A DNA stretch of 49,178 bases from Candidatus Rokubacteria bacterium CSP1-6 (GCA_001443385.1 LDXP01000008.1:1-49178), one strand, 5' to 3'; shown: positions 30,196-41,233, counted from the stretch's first letter. Numbers and translations: made by a program. The notes: generated by a model from the sequence alone, not told the origin.

Positions 30196-31842
30196 GTGGC
30201 AGTGCTCGAGGTCCCCAACCTCTCGGCAGTCCTACGCGGACTCAGCGTCGCGCGGCTGCTGGCGGCCGGCCTGCTCCTGGGCATGGGGGCCCTCCTCAGA
30301 CTGTGGGGAAGCCTCCTTTACCCGTTCCTTCCCTTCGCGCTGTGCCTCGCCGGCGCCGGGACGGCGTCGGTGATCTTCCTCCTCCTCCAGCCCGCGGCGG
30401 GAAACCTGCGGCGCTTCGCCTGGCTGCAGCTGATCCTCGACAGCCTGGTGGTGACGGCCATCGTCGCGTTCACCGGCGGGCCCCGGAGCATCTTCACATT
30501 CCTGTACGTGCTCGTCGTCACGGCGGCCTGCGTGGTGCTGGCGCGCCCGGGAGGGCTCGCCATCGCAGCCCTGTCCAGCCTCCTGTACACGGCGCTCGTG
30601 CTGAGTCGTACCGCGCTCTCCCTGCTCGTCGAGCCCACGGAAACGACCGCCCTGGAGGTCATGACGATCTTCCTCAACACGGCGGCCTTCCTGGTCGTCG
30701 GCGTCCTCGCCGGATCGCTCGGGGAGCGGTACCACGTCATGCATCGCGCCCTGGCGGACCAGAGCAAGGACCTCTCCGACCTCCAGGCCTTCAAGGACCT
30801 CATGTTCGAGTCCCTGGGCTCCGGCCTCGTCGGGATGGACCTCGAGCGGCGAATCACGGCCCTCAACCGCGCCGCCGAGGAGATCACCAGCTACCAGGCG
30901 GCCGAGGCCGTGGGACGCCGCTGGGAATCCGTCTTCGGTGACGGGATCCCCCCGGACGAGATCGACCTCGCCGCGCGCGTCGAGGGCTGGCAGGTCCGGC
31001 GCTACGAGATGCGGCTCCGGCGCAAGGACGGGCGGGAAGTTCCCCTGGGAATTTCGTTCTGGCCCCTCCGATCGGGCCGGGGAGAGCTGGCCGGCATCAT
31101 CGGCGTCTTCCAGGATCTCTCGAGCATCAAGCAGATGGAGGAGCGGATGCGCCAGGCGGACCGCCTCGCGACCATCGGGCGCCTGGCGGCCAACATCGCC
31201 CACGAGATCCGGAATCCGCTGGCGTCGATGTCGGGCGCCATCGAGGTGCTAACCCGGGAGCTGCCCCGCGGCGGGCCCCATGACCGTCTTATCGAGATCG
31301 TGCTGCACGAATCGGATCGGCTGAATCAGATCGTCAAGGAGTTCCTCGAATACGCGCGTCCGGCTCCCCTGCATCCCCTGCCGATGAACGTGGGGGAGGT
31401 GCTCGACGAGGTCCTGCTGCTGCTCGAGCACCGGGCCCTCCCCCCGGATCTGAAGATCGCGCGGGAGTACGACGGCACGGCGACCGCGCGCGTGGACCCC
31501 CAGCAGTTCCGCCAGGCCATCTGGAACCTCTGCATCAACGCCCTGGAGGCCATGCCGGCGGGAGGAGAGCTCCGCATCGGGGCCGGGATCGTGACCCAGC
31601 GGAAGACCAGGAAGCTGGAGGTTTGGGTGGCCGACACCGGAACCGGGATCGACCCGGAGAGCCTCCTGCACATTTTTGAGCCCTTCTTTTCCACCAAGCC
31701 CGCGGGCAGCGGGATCGGCCTCGCGCTGGTCCATCGGGTGATCCAGGACCACGGCGGCGACATCGAAGTGCGAAGCGAACCCGGAGTCGGGACGACGTTC
31801 ACCCTCCGGCTGCCCCTGGCCGAATCCGCCCGCGACGCCTGA
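30196..31842 (+). CDS. pilS: PilS-like sensor histidine kinase (TM, PAS, HisKA, HATPase)
   Basis: N-terminal TM segments; PAS region; LAANIAHEIRNPLASMSGAIEVL H-box; VADTGTGIDPESLLHIFEPFFSTKPAGSGIGLALVHRV. Confidence 0.93.
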   Translation: MAVLEVPNLSAVLRGLSVARLLAAGLLLGMGALLRLWGSLLYPFLPFALCLAGAGTASVIFLLLQPAAGNLRRFAWLQLILDSLVVTAIVAFTGGPRSIFTFLYVLVVTAACVVLARPGGLAIAALSSLLYTALVLSRTALSLLVEPTETTALEVMTIFLNTAAFLVVGVLAGSLGERYHVMHRALADQSKDLSDLQAFKDLMFESLGSGLVGMDLERRITALNRAAEEITSYQAAEAVGRRWESVFGDGIPPDEIDLAARVEGWQVRRYEMRLRRKDGREVPLGISFWPLRSGRGELAGIIGVFQDLSSIKQMEERMRQADRLATIGRLAANIAHEIRNPLASMSGAIEVLTRELPRGGPHDRLIEIVLHESDRLNQIVKEFLEYARPAPLHPLPMNVGEVLDEVLLLLEHRALPPDLKIAREYDGTATARVDPQQFRQAIWNLCINALEAMPAGGELRIGAGIVTQRKTRKLEVWVADTGTGIDPESLLHIFEPFFSTKPAGSGIGLALVHRVIQDHGGDIEVRSEPGVGTTFTLRLPLAESARDA

Positions 31843-31853
31843 GGCATCCGACC

Positions 31854-33251
<1,398 letters not shown>

Positions 33252-33392
33252 CGTTTTTTGACGGGGCCGCCAACAGATTGCGTCAGCGTTCGGACCGGAA
33301 TCGACGCAGAGACTAGCCCGGGGTGGTTCCAAATCGCTCGTCTTTCCCACCACTTACCCTGAGAGCCGTCCACCGGAGCGTATCCCCGATCC

Positions 33393-33409
33393 CTGGCATC
33401 GAACCTGCA
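33393..33409 (+). promoter_or_regulatory. sigma-54 (-24/-12) promoter upstream of pilA
   Basis: CTGGCATcgaaccTGCA; GG-N10-GC spacing. Confidence 0.8.
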
Positions 33410-33505
33410 GGATAACCGGGCAGGGATGAGGGAACTCATAGGCTCCCTCGAACGCTCGGAGGACAAAGGGTCCTCGGAATCCCTAAACCGAGAGAAAAAA
33501 GGAGG

Positions 33506-33988
33506 ATGACTCAGATGATGAAGTGGTGGAGGAAGCGGGTGACCTTCGGTAACCGACGGGGCTTCACGCTCATCGAGTTGATGATCGTGGTGGCCATCAT
33601 CGGGATCCTGGCGGCGATCGCGGTGCCGCTGTACCAGAACATCCAGTCACGGGCGCGGACCGCGAAGGCCCAGGCCGATACGCGCTCGATCGCCTCGGCG
33701 ATCGTCCAGTATTCCGCCCACTGCGGCGATTACCCAGCAAGCGCTGGCGATAGCTGCATGGGCCCCTTGCCGGGCGCTGGCGGCGCCCTCTATGCCGCGG
33801 GCGGCCTGACTGGGGTGGTGACCAATTCTGGCAACCAGACGGCTGGCCCGTTCTTCTCGGCGAATCCCGTTCCCCCCGCCGGCTGGGGCGCAGCCTATCT
33901 CGTCGCGTACCCGGCGCCAGGCACGTTCTCGGTCACCGCGACCCCGACCAACGGCGACAACAGCGGCAACCCGGTCGTAGCTCCGTAG
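33506..33988 (+). CDS. pilA: type IV major pilin PilA
   Basis: [53 protein letters not shown] prepilin motif; strong RBS ggagg. Confidence 0.93.
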   Translation: MTQMMKWWRKRVTFGNRRGFTLIELMIVVAIIGILAAIAVPLYQNIQSRARTAKAQADTRSIASAIVQYSAHCGDYPASAGDSCMGPLPGAGGALYAAGGLTGVVTNSGNQTAGPFFSANPVPPAGWGAAYLVAYPAPGTFSVTATPTNGDNSGNPVVAP

Positions 33989-34013
33989 CTGAGACCGCAA
34001 GCCCAAACGACGG

Positions 34014-34040
34014 AGGGGAGGCCAAAATCTGGCCTCCCCT
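34014..34040 (+). terminator. rho-independent terminator after pilA
   Basis: AGGGGAGGCCA-aaatc-TGGCCTCCCCT perfect 11-bp stem followed by ctttgt. Confidence 0.85.
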
Positions 34041-34117
34041 CTTTGTCTCCCGGGTGGGGCTGCTGGAAAGGACCCCCCCACTGTGATAGAGGACAGAGAG
34101 GATGGAGGAGGCTCCGC

Positions 34118-34240
34118 GTGGCGCGGTTCGTGCACCGAAGAGGCCCTCGCGGCTTCACGCTCATCGAGCTTCTGGTCGTCGTGGATATCATCGGGATCCT
34201 GGCGGCCAGCGGCGACGGAACCGTGGTGACGGTGCCGTGA
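34118..34240 (+). pseudogene. truncated type IV pilin (N-terminal helix only) or micro-pilin
   Basis: GTG start with ggaggagg [43 protein letters not shown]. Confidence 0.7.
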
Positions 34241-34262
34241 GGCCCGCGGTGGCGAGGAAGGC

Positions 34263-35027
34263 ATGATGGTGGCGGGTGCCCTCGCGCTGGGAGGAATCGT
34301 GGGGAGCTTCCTCAACGTCTGCGCCTCGCGCCTCCCCAATGGGAGAAGCCTCTGGAGGCCCGGCTCGGCCTGCCCCGCCTGCGCGCACCCCATCCGCTGG
34401 TACGACAACGTGCCCGTCCTCAGCTTTATGGTCCTCCGGGGGCGTTGCCGGGACTGCCGCGCGCCTATCGCGTGGCGGTATCCGGGCGTGGAGTTCGGAA
34501 CGGCGCTGCTCTTCGCCCTCGCCTACGTCCACCTCGGGCTCGGCTGGGAGCTGGCCCTCGCCTTCGTCTTCCTTTCGGCGCTCATGGTCATCACGGTCAT
34601 CGACCTCGAGCACCAGCTGATCCCGGACCGGATCACCCTGCCGGTCATCGCGGCCGGCTTTCTGGCCAGCGTGGTCCTGGGCCGGCCCTCCTGGCCCCAT
34701 TCGCTCCTGGGCATCGTCGTGGGCGGAGGAATCATCTACGCGATCATCCTGGGCAGCCGGCTGGTCATGGGGGTGGAAGGGATGGGCGGAGGCGATATCA
34801 CGCTTGCCGCCATGCTCGGCGCGTTTCTCGGCTGGAAACTTTTGCTCCTCGGCCTGTTTCTGGCGGTGCTGCTCGGAGCCGGCGTTGCCGTGGCGCTCCT
34901 GGCCACCGGCCGGAGAGGCGGGAAGGATCCGATCCCCTTCGGCCCATTCCTGGCCTTGGGGGGCGCGGTCAGTCTGTTTTGGGGGAAGGAGATCCTGCAA
35001 TGGTACCTCAGAGGATTCGTCGGCTAG
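34263..35027 (+). CDS. pilD: prepilin peptidase/N-methyltransferase PilD
   Basis: GGIVGSFLNVCASRLP; CPAC/CRDC cysteine pairs; VIDLEHQLIPDRITLP; GGGDITLAAMLGAFLG. Confidence 0.95.
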   Translation: MMVAGALALGGIVGSFLNVCASRLPNGRSLWRPGSACPACAHPIRWYDNVPVLSFMVLRGRCRDCRAPIAWRYPGVEFGTALLFALAYVHLGLGWELALAFVFLSALMVITVIDLEHQLIPDRITLPVIAAGFLASVVLGRPSWPHSLLGIVVGGGIIYAIILGSRLVMGVEGMGGGDITLAAMLGAFLGWKLLLLGLFLAVLLGAGVAVALLATGRRGGKDPIPFGPFLALGGAVSLFWGKEILQWYLRGFVG

Positions 35028-35485
35028 ATCGGGGAGGCTGGAGCCTCCTGGAACTCTTGGTGGTGGTCGCCATCATCGGGATTCTCGCCGCGATCGCGAT
35101 CCCGCTGTTCGCCAGCTATTGGCGGAGCGCGGCGGTCAGGGCGGGAGCCCAGGAGATGCGCACCGCCCTGCTCCAGGCCAAGCAGCTCGCCATCACGCGG
35201 CGCCAGCCCATCTGCGTCCTGCCCGTCGCAGCTCCCGTCAACGGGTACCAGTTCCGCCAGAACAACTGCGCTGGCGCGGTCGTCCCCCTCCAGTTCACGC
35301 CCGGGGCCTTGGCGGGGGGAACCTTCCGCCTCCAGAACAACGTCACGGTCGCCGCCCTCGCAGGGCCCCCCGTCTTCACCCCGCTCGGCGCGGCCGCCCC
35401 GGGCGGACAGTTCCGGGTGACCGGCCCGAGCGGCGATGCCCTTACCATCACGGTCTCGGCGGCCGGTCGCGTCACCTCCCCTTAG
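35000..35485 (+). CDS. GspH/FimT-like pseudopilin
   Basis: [63 protein letters not shown]; overlaps the pilD 3' end. Confidence 0.88.
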   Translation: MVPQRIRRLDRGGWSLLELLVVVAIIGILAAIAIPLFASYWRSAAVRAGAQEMRTALLQAKQLAITRRQPICVLPVAAPVNGYQFRQNNCAGAVVPLQFTPGALAGGTFRLQNNVTVAALAGPPVFTPLGAAAPGGQFRVTGPSGDALTITVSAAGRVTSP

Positions 35486-35496
35486 AACCTCGGGCC

Positions 35497-35531
35497 AAAG
35501 AGGGCCGGAGACCGGGTCTCCGGCCCTCTTT
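35497..35531 (+). terminator. strong intrinsic terminator (15-bp stem)
   Basis: AAAGAGGGCCGGAGA-ccggg-TCTCCGGCCCTCTTT. Confidence 0.85.
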
Positions 35532-35635
35532 GAATCCTGTCAGTAGCAAGACACCCTCTCAGACACCTGTCAGTATCCCTTGCCTCTCCTCGGCCGGGCG
35601 CCCCCGGAAACCCCTTGGTATGTCATCTCTATGGC

Positions 35636-35652
35636 CTGGCACATGCGATGCA
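35636..35652 (+). promoter_or_regulatory. candidate sigma-54 promoter upstream of the pilM operon
   Basis: CTGGCACatgcgaTGCA; GG-N10-GC; about 335 nt before pilM. Confidence 0.5.
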
Positions 35653-35851
35653 TTCCCATCGTCCGAGAGTCTGGGACTGATGGCAGCGACTCACAGAACG
35701 AACCGGGCCGACGGCCGCCCTGCAGGGACCTGGGGGCGTGGATCCTCAGGCCGGCCCCATCCACCCCTCCGCGTCGAAAACCCCTAGCCATTGCCCCTCC
35801 CCGGGCAACCCTCCAGTCCCCGTTGTGGTAAGGGCAATGTCCAGAGAAAAG

Positions 35852-35881
35852 TTGACTTTAAAAAATCGAACTACCTATAAT
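35852..35881 (+). promoter_or_regulatory. sigma-70 promoter of pilMNOPQ (TTGACT-N18-TATAAT)
   Basis: AT-rich island in GC-rich DNA with near-consensus hexamers. Confidence 0.75.
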
Positions 35882-35987
35882 TACTGCAATTCGACATTTC
35901 CGCTTATTTTAAAAGGGGTTCTCTTATCCTCAGTTCGGGGCCGATCCGGCCGGGTCGGCAGGGAGTAAAGGAAGAGGGTTAGGGGCG

Positions 35988-37055
35988 ATGGGATTGTTTT
36001 CCACCAAGAAGACCGGTTTTGGTCTGGATGTGGGATCGAGCGCGGTGAAACTCGTCCAGCTGCAGGAGGGCTCGAAGGGCTTCACGCTCGAGACCTTCGC
36101 GATGGTGGAGCTTCCGCCAGACGCCATCGGCGAGGGCATGATCAAGGACCCCCCGGTGGTCGTGGACGCGATCAAGGAGGTCGTGAGCAGGGCGGGGGTC
36201 AAGACCAAGGACGCCGTCCTCAGCGTCTCCGGCCGCGAGCTCATCATGAAGAAGATCCAGCTCCCCAAGGTCACCGCGAAGGAGTTGGGCGACGCGATCA
36301 TGCTGGAGGCCGAGCATCACATTAACCTTCCCATCGATGAGGTCTACCTGGACCACCAGGTCGTGGGACAGTCGGCCGGCCAGGGCGGAACGATGGACGT
36401 GATGCTGGTCGCCGTCAAGAAGAGCAAGATCAACGAGTACGTGGCGGTGGTGGAGGAAGCGGGGCTCACGCCGGTCGTGGTGGACGTGGACGCCTTCGCG
36501 CTCCAGAACCAGTACGAGATGAACAGTCCGGAGACGACGGCGGAGGCGGTGGCGCTGATCGACATCGGTGCCTCGATCATGAAGACGAACGTCGTCCGGG
36601 GAGGGGTTTCGATCTTCGCCCGCGACATCGCTTTCGGCGGGAACAATTACACGCGAGCGATCTCCCAGCGGCTCAACGTCCCCTTCGACAGGGCCGAAGC
36701 CGCCAAGAAGGGGGAAGAGGTCCCGGGCGTCCGCTGGGACGACCTCGTGCCGTCCCTCGAAGCGGTCTCCCGCGAGCTGTCGCTGGAGATCCAGCGCACC
36801 TTCGACTATTTCGCGTCCACGGCCGAATCGGAGCGGATCAGCCGGATCGTCCTCTCCGGGGGCTGCGCCAAGCTCTCCGGGATCGACGAGTTCCTCTCCT
36901 CCAGCTGGGGAATCCCGGTGGAGGTGGTCAAGCCGTTCCAGAACGTCCAGTTCGATCCAAACCGGTTCCCCGCCGATGACCTCTACGCGGCAGGCCCCCT
37001 GCTGGCCGTCGCGGTCGGGCTCGGGATGCGACGCGCGGAGGACAAGCCCGCATGA
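35988..37055 (+). CDS. pilM: type IV pilus assembly protein PilM
   Basis: GLFSTKKTGFGLDVGSSAVKLVQLQ; ALIDIGASIMKTNVVRGG; VLSGGCAKLSGIDEFLSSSWGIPVEVVKPF. Confidence 0.96.
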   Translation: MGLFSTKKTGFGLDVGSSAVKLVQLQEGSKGFTLETFAMVELPPDAIGEGMIKDPPVVVDAIKEVVSRAGVKTKDAVLSVSGRELIMKKIQLPKVTAKELGDAIMLEAEHHINLPIDEVYLDHQVVGQSAGQGGTMDVMLVAVKKSKINEYVAVVEEAGLTPVVVDVDAFALQNQYEMNSPETTAEAVALIDIGASIMKTNVVRGGVSIFARDIAFGGNNYTRAISQRLNVPFDRAEAAKKGEEVPGVRWDDLVPSLEAVSRELSLEIQRTFDYFASTAESERISRIVLSGGCAKLSGIDEFLSSSWGIPVEVVKPFQNVQFDPNRFPADDLYAAGPLLAVAVGLGMRRAEDKPA

Positions 37056-37603
37056 TTAAGATCAACCTCCTCCCGGCGCGCCCGCGCAGGCGGTTCGCGA
37101 TCGCGCTCCCCACCCTGCCGGGCCTCGGCCTGCTCTTCGGGGTCGTCTACGTCGTCGTGATCGTGGCGGTCGTCGGCTACTGGGTCTACCTGAACAACCA
37201 GGGCAACTCGCTCACAGCGGAGATTGTCCGCCTGGAGGCCGAAACGGCGCGGCACAAGGCGTCCATCGCCGAGGGCACGCGGTTCAAGAAGGAAAAGGAG
37301 GACCTGGAGCGGCGCGTGGCGCTCATCGACCTCATCGCCCGAAACCAGGCCCGCCCGATCTACCTCATGGACGCTCTGGCGGACACAGTTCCCCAGGACA
37401 TCTGGCTCACGTCGGTGGAAGAGAAAGAGCAGGTGCTGAAGATCGCCGGCTCGGCGTTTTCCACGACGGCGGTGGCCGACCTCATGTCGAACCTGAAAAA
37501 TTCGGGAAAGTTCAGGGACGTGGACCTGATCGTCTCCAGGCAGGACCTGGCCAAGACACCCCGGGTGGTGACCTTCGAGGTCACCTGCCGCTTCAGCATC
37601 TAG
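37052..37603 (+). CDS. pilN: type IV pilus assembly protein PilN
   Basis: MIKINLLPARPRRR, single TM, position after pilM. Confidence 0.9.
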   Translation: MIKINLLPARPRRRFAIALPTLPGLGLLFGVVYVVVIVAVVGYWVYLNNQGNSLTAEIVRLEAETARHKASIAEGTRFKKEKEDLERRVALIDLIARNQARPIYLMDALADTVPQDIWLTSVEEKEQVLKIAGSAFSTTAVADLMSNLKNSGKFRDVDLIVSRQDLAKTPRVVTFEVTCRFSI

Positions 37604-37607
37604 GCCC

Positions 37608-38243
37608 ATGGCGCTCGAGATCATCACCCAAGCCCCGCGCTCCCAGAAGATCGTCTTCGGGGTCATCATCTTCGTCGTCCTCCTCGCCGGCGGGTACTAC
37701 TTCCTGCTCTCCCCGAAGATGGCGGTGGTGGCCGACCTCCGGCAGCAGCGGGCGGCCAAGGAAACGGAGATGCTCCAGAGCCGGGCGCTGGCGGCGAGCC
37801 TGGCGCGTTTCAAGCAGGAGGCGGCGGCCCTCCGCGCGAGGCTTGAGACCGCGAAGGAACGGCTCCCGTCCGAAAAGGAGATCCCCGGCCTCTACCGGCA
37901 GGTCTCGGACCTGGCCTACCAGACCGGAATGGCCGTCAGCCTGTTCCAGCCCAGGCCCCCGGCCACGAGGGACGTCTACGAGGAGGTCCCGATCTCCATC
38001 AGCGCCGAGGCGGACTACCATCAGCTGGGCACGTTCCTCGATCGCATCGCCCGGCTTTCGAGAATCGTGAACCTGACGGACATGAAAATCACCGGGATCT
38101 CCCGACCTACGGGCACGATTCGGGCCGACCTCACCCTGGCGACGTACGTCTTCCGCCCGGAGGGGGCGCCCCCTTCGCCGGCGCCGGGAGCAAGGCCGGG
38201 AGCCAGGCCGCCCGCACCGCCCCCGCCGGGAGGCGCGCGATGA
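37608..38243 (+). CDS. pilO: type IV pilus assembly protein PilO
   Basis: single TM, coiled-coil, ferredoxin-like C-terminus; synteny. Confidence 0.9.
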   Translation: MALEIITQAPRSQKIVFGVIIFVVLLAGGYYFLLSPKMAVVADLRQQRAAKETEMLQSRALAASLARFKQEAAALRARLETAKERLPSEKEIPGLYRQVSDLAYQTGMAVSLFQPRPPATRDVYEEVPISISAEADYHQLGTFLDRIARLSRIVNLTDMKITGISRPTGTIRADLTLATYVFRPEGAPPSPAPGARPGARPPAPPPPGGAR

Positions 38244-38725
38244 GGTCCGCATGGATCGCCGCGCTCGGCCTGATTGGCCTGCTGGCAGGCTGCGGCGGCC
38301 CACCGGCGCCCGCGCCGGCCCCGCCGCGGCCCGCGACGTCCGCGCCGGCCGCCCCTGCCCCTGCTGCGCCCGCCAGGCCGGCGGGGCCCCCGGTGGCAAT
38401 GCCCAAGGAGCCGGAGGTCAAGCCGCTCGAGCCACTGGCCTACGACCCGAAGGGCCGCCGCGACCCGTTCGTCTCGTTGGCAACGGCCGAGGGCGCCAAG
38501 GGTCTCACCGTCGCTGCCGTGAAGCTCGTAGGCATCGTTCACGGGCGGCAGGGACGCCTGGCGCTGGTGGAGGCCCCGGACGGCCTGGGGTACATCCTGA
38601 AGGCCGGAGACCAGATCGGTGATGGCCGAGTGGCGGACATCGGCCGCGACAGCCTGACCTTTTCGGTGGCGGCTCGACCCGGGCTGCCCCCGACGCCGGT
38701 TGTGAAGCGACTCAGAACGCAGTAA
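38240..38725 (+). CDS. pilP: type IV pilus pilotin PilP
   Basis: lipobox LLAGCGG; YDPKGRRDPFVSL; GYILKAGDQIGDGRVADI. Confidence 0.9.
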   Translation: MRSAWIAALGLIGLLAGCGGPPAPAPAPPRPATSAPAAPAPAAPARPAGPPVAMPKEPEVKPLEPLAYDPKGRRDPFVSLATAEGAKGLTVAAVKLVGIVHGRQGRLALVEAPDGLGYILKAGDQIGDGRVADIGRDSLTFSVAARPGLPPTPVVKRLRTQ

Positions 38726-38737
38726 GGGAGGACAGCG

Positions 38738-41128
38738 ATGAAGCGGTTTGGGTGGATGTGGGGTTTCCTCCTCGGTCTCGGCCTGGTGGGCGGGCTGGCC
38801 GCCCCCGGTTCCGGGGAGTCTCCGACCGGTGAATCGCTCGTCCAGCTTCGAGACATCAGCGTGGAGCCGCGCGACGCCGGGCTCGCGGTCCAGATCAAGA
38901 TGAGTGGACCCGCGGCGTACGAGACCGCTCTGATCGACAGGCCGACCCGCCTCGTGATCGACCTGGAGTCCACCGGCTACGGCTGGCGCAAGACCCCGCT
39001 GAACGTGGGGATGGACCCGCTCCGCACGATCCGGGGAAGCCAGCTCAAGAAGGGGGTCTCCCGCGTCGTTCTGGAGCTGAGCCGGAAGGTCGGCTACCGG
39101 ATCGACGAGGGGCCTGAAGGGCTCACCGTGATGCTGGAGCCCGCGTCCACCGCGGGGGCGCCGGCGCAGGCCGAGACCAAGCCCGCCGAAGTCGCCAGGG
39201 CCGAGGCGCCCAAGGCACCTGTGCCCTCGCCCGTCGCGAAAGCTGAAACGGCGAAGGCTGAGCCTCCGGTCGCGGAAGGTGCGAAAGAGAGCGAGCCGCC
39301 CAAGGCGGAGCTCGCCAAGCCCGCAGCCCCCGCGCCAAAGGCGAAGACGGCGCGCCCGCCCGTCGTGGCGATGGCTCCGCCCCCGCCGTCACCCGCCGCG
39401 GCCCCGGCCCCGATTCGCGTGGCTCAGGCGCCCCAGGCTCAGCCGCCCGCCTCTAACGGCCCGCGGCCGATCTCGCTCGACTTCAAGGACGCGGACATCG
39501 CCAATCTCCTCCGGATCCTCGCGGCAGAGAGCGGCCGCAACATCGTGGCGGGCGAGGACGTGAAGGGAAAGGTCTCCATCTCCCTACAGAACGTCTCGTG
39601 GGAGCTCGCCCTGGATACGATCCTGGAAGCCAGGGGGCTCCAGAAGACGGAAAAGGATGGCGTGATCCGGATCGTGTCCACCGAGCAGCTCATCAAGGAG
39701 CGGGAAGGCCTGGCCAAGGCCCAGGAGGCCAAGCGGAAGGGCGAGGCGGAGGCTCGCGCCAAGGAGGCCGAGGCCGAGCTGAAGGAGGTCAACGCGAAGC
39801 TGGCCAAGCAGGCGCAGGAGGCGGCCATCGCCGAAGCCCAGGCCCGCGGGCCGCTCCGGGAAGAGACGATCCGCCTGAAATACGCCGATCCGGAAGAGGT
39901 GGTCACCACCCTCGAGGGAATTCTGGGGCTCCCCAAGGGCGGAGCGGTGGCCGCGACCGGTACCGTGCTGAAGCAAACCGGAGTAACGCCAGCCATCGGC
40001 CTTGGCGGCCCGCCGCCCATCGCGGAGCCGCCGTTCCAGCAGCTCTACGGCGCCCAGCCGGGGGCGCCGCCGGCCGGCCCGGTCTCCGTCAGCGCCGAGG
40101 TCCTGGCCAAGGGGATCACCATCCGCGCCCACAAGCCGACCAACACGATCTTCATCCGCCATTATCAGGCCGACCTCGAGCGGATCAAGAAGCTCATCGC
40201 GGAGACGCTGGACGTCCCGGTCCCCCAGGTCAAGATCGAAGCCCGGATGGAGATCCTCGACCGGCCTGCCCTGCTTGACATCGGCATCCAGTGGGGGGGG
40301 GCGGGGACCAGAAGGGATGGTCAAAATATCCTCCTCGCACAGGGAGCTAACGCTCGTACCGCCGGCATTTTGCCGGGGCCGGCCCCCATCTTTGATCCGG
40401 CGTCGCCCATCAACCCCAACCTCCCGCTGACGAACTTCCTCCCTGTTAGCGGGACTACGGGCCTGCCCACCGGCGGGAACCTTGTGAACATTCCGTTCGC
40501 CTTCCCGGGGTCGCCGCTGTCGCCTGGAGGTCCCACCGGCTCGATCAATTTCGGGATCGTTGGGACGCGGTTTAACGTGAACCTGGCCCTCCAGGCGCTC
40601 GAGGTCCTGCAAAAGACCAAGACGCTGGCACGCCCGGAGATCGTCACGGTGGAAAACAAGGCGGCTCAGATGTCGATCGGTGAGGAAATTCCCTACTCGA
40701 CGGTCAGCTCGGCGGGAACCCAGGTCCAGTTCAAGGAGGCGGTGCTCAAGCTCGAGGTGACCCCCACCGTGATCCGTGAGCCAGATGGCAACAAAATCAA
40801 GATGAAGGTCATCGTCGAGAATAACTCCCGCGGCACGGTAACCGGCGGCATTCCGGCCATCGACAAGCGGAGGGCGGAGACGGAGGTCATCGTAAAGGAA
40901 GGCGAAACTCTCGTCATCGGCGGGGTGAAGCAGCGTCAGGCGCGGGAAGTCATCACGAAAGTTCCCCTGTTCGGGAATATCCCCCTTCTCGGCTGGCTCT
41001 TCAAGACCCGCTCAGAGGAAGTCAATCCGGATCGGGAGCTGGTCATCTTCATCACGCCGTCGGTCATCAAGGGCGGAGGCCCCGTTCAGACCACGAAGCC
41101 ACCCGCGGAAAAGCCCAAGGGGTCATGA
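38738..41128 (+). CDS. pilQ: type IV pilus secretin PilQ (AMIN domain, secretin)
   Basis: AMIN-like N-terminus; ISLDFKDADIANLLRILAAESGRNIV; VPQVKIEARMEI; secretin core ALEVLQKTKTLARPEIVTVENKAAQMSIGEEIPY...LFGNIPLLGWLFK. Confidence 0.96.
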   Translation: MKRFGWMWGFLLGLGLVGGLAAPGSGESPTGESLVQLRDISVEPRDAGLAVQIKMSGPAAYETALIDRPTRLVIDLESTGYGWRKTPLNVGMDPLRTIRGSQLKKGVSRVVLELSRKVGYRIDEGPEGLTVMLEPASTAGAPAQAETKPAEVARAEAPKAPVPSPVAKAETAKAEPPVAEGAKESEPPKAELAKPAAPAPKAKTARPPVVAMAPPPPSPAAAPAPIRVAQAPQAQPPASNGPRPISLDFKDADIANLLRILAAESGRNIVAGEDVKGKVSISLQNVSWELALDTILEARGLQKTEKDGVIRIVSTEQLIKEREGLAKAQEAKRKGEAEARAKEAEAELKEVNAKLAKQAQEAAIAEAQARGPLREETIRLKYADPEEVVTTLEGILGLPKGGAVAATGTVLKQTGVTPAIGLGGPPPIAEPPFQQLYGAQPGAPPAGPVSVSAEVLAKGITIRAHKPTNTIFIRHYQADLERIKKLIAETLDVPVPQVKIEARMEILDRPALLDIGIQWGGAGTRRDGQNILLAQGANARTAGILPGPAPIFDPASPINPNLPLTNFLPVSGTTGLPTGGNLVNIPFAFPGSPLSPGGPTGSINFGIVGTRFNVNLALQALEVLQKTKTLARPEIVTVENKAAQMSIGEEIPYSTVSSAGTQVQFKEAVLKLEVTPTVIREPDGNKIKMKVIVENNSRGTVTGGIPAIDKRRAETEVIVKEGETLVIGGVKQRQAREVITKVPLFGNIPLLGWLFKTRSEEVNPDRELVIFITPSVIKGGGPVQTTKPPAEKPKGS

Positions 41129-41178
41129 GGTTCCCGGAGGGGGGCTACCGCCCCCCTTCCGGACCTCCCCCCCGGGCT

Positions 41179-41197
41179 GCGCCGGCAAAGCCGGCGC
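41179..41197. other. perfect short hairpin upstream of aroC
   Basis: GCGCCGGC-aaa-GCCGGCGC, preceded by a CCGGAGGGGGG/CCCCCCTTCCGG hairpin after pilQ. Confidence 0.6.
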
Positions 41198-41233
41198 TCG
41201 AACAGGAAATTTCAAGAAGCGAGAGGTAGTCCA

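Noticed and set aside
35570-35831. short ORFs on both strands in the gspH-pilM gap
   Set aside because: No plausible domain, poor RBS context, and the region looks like degraded or regulatory DNA.
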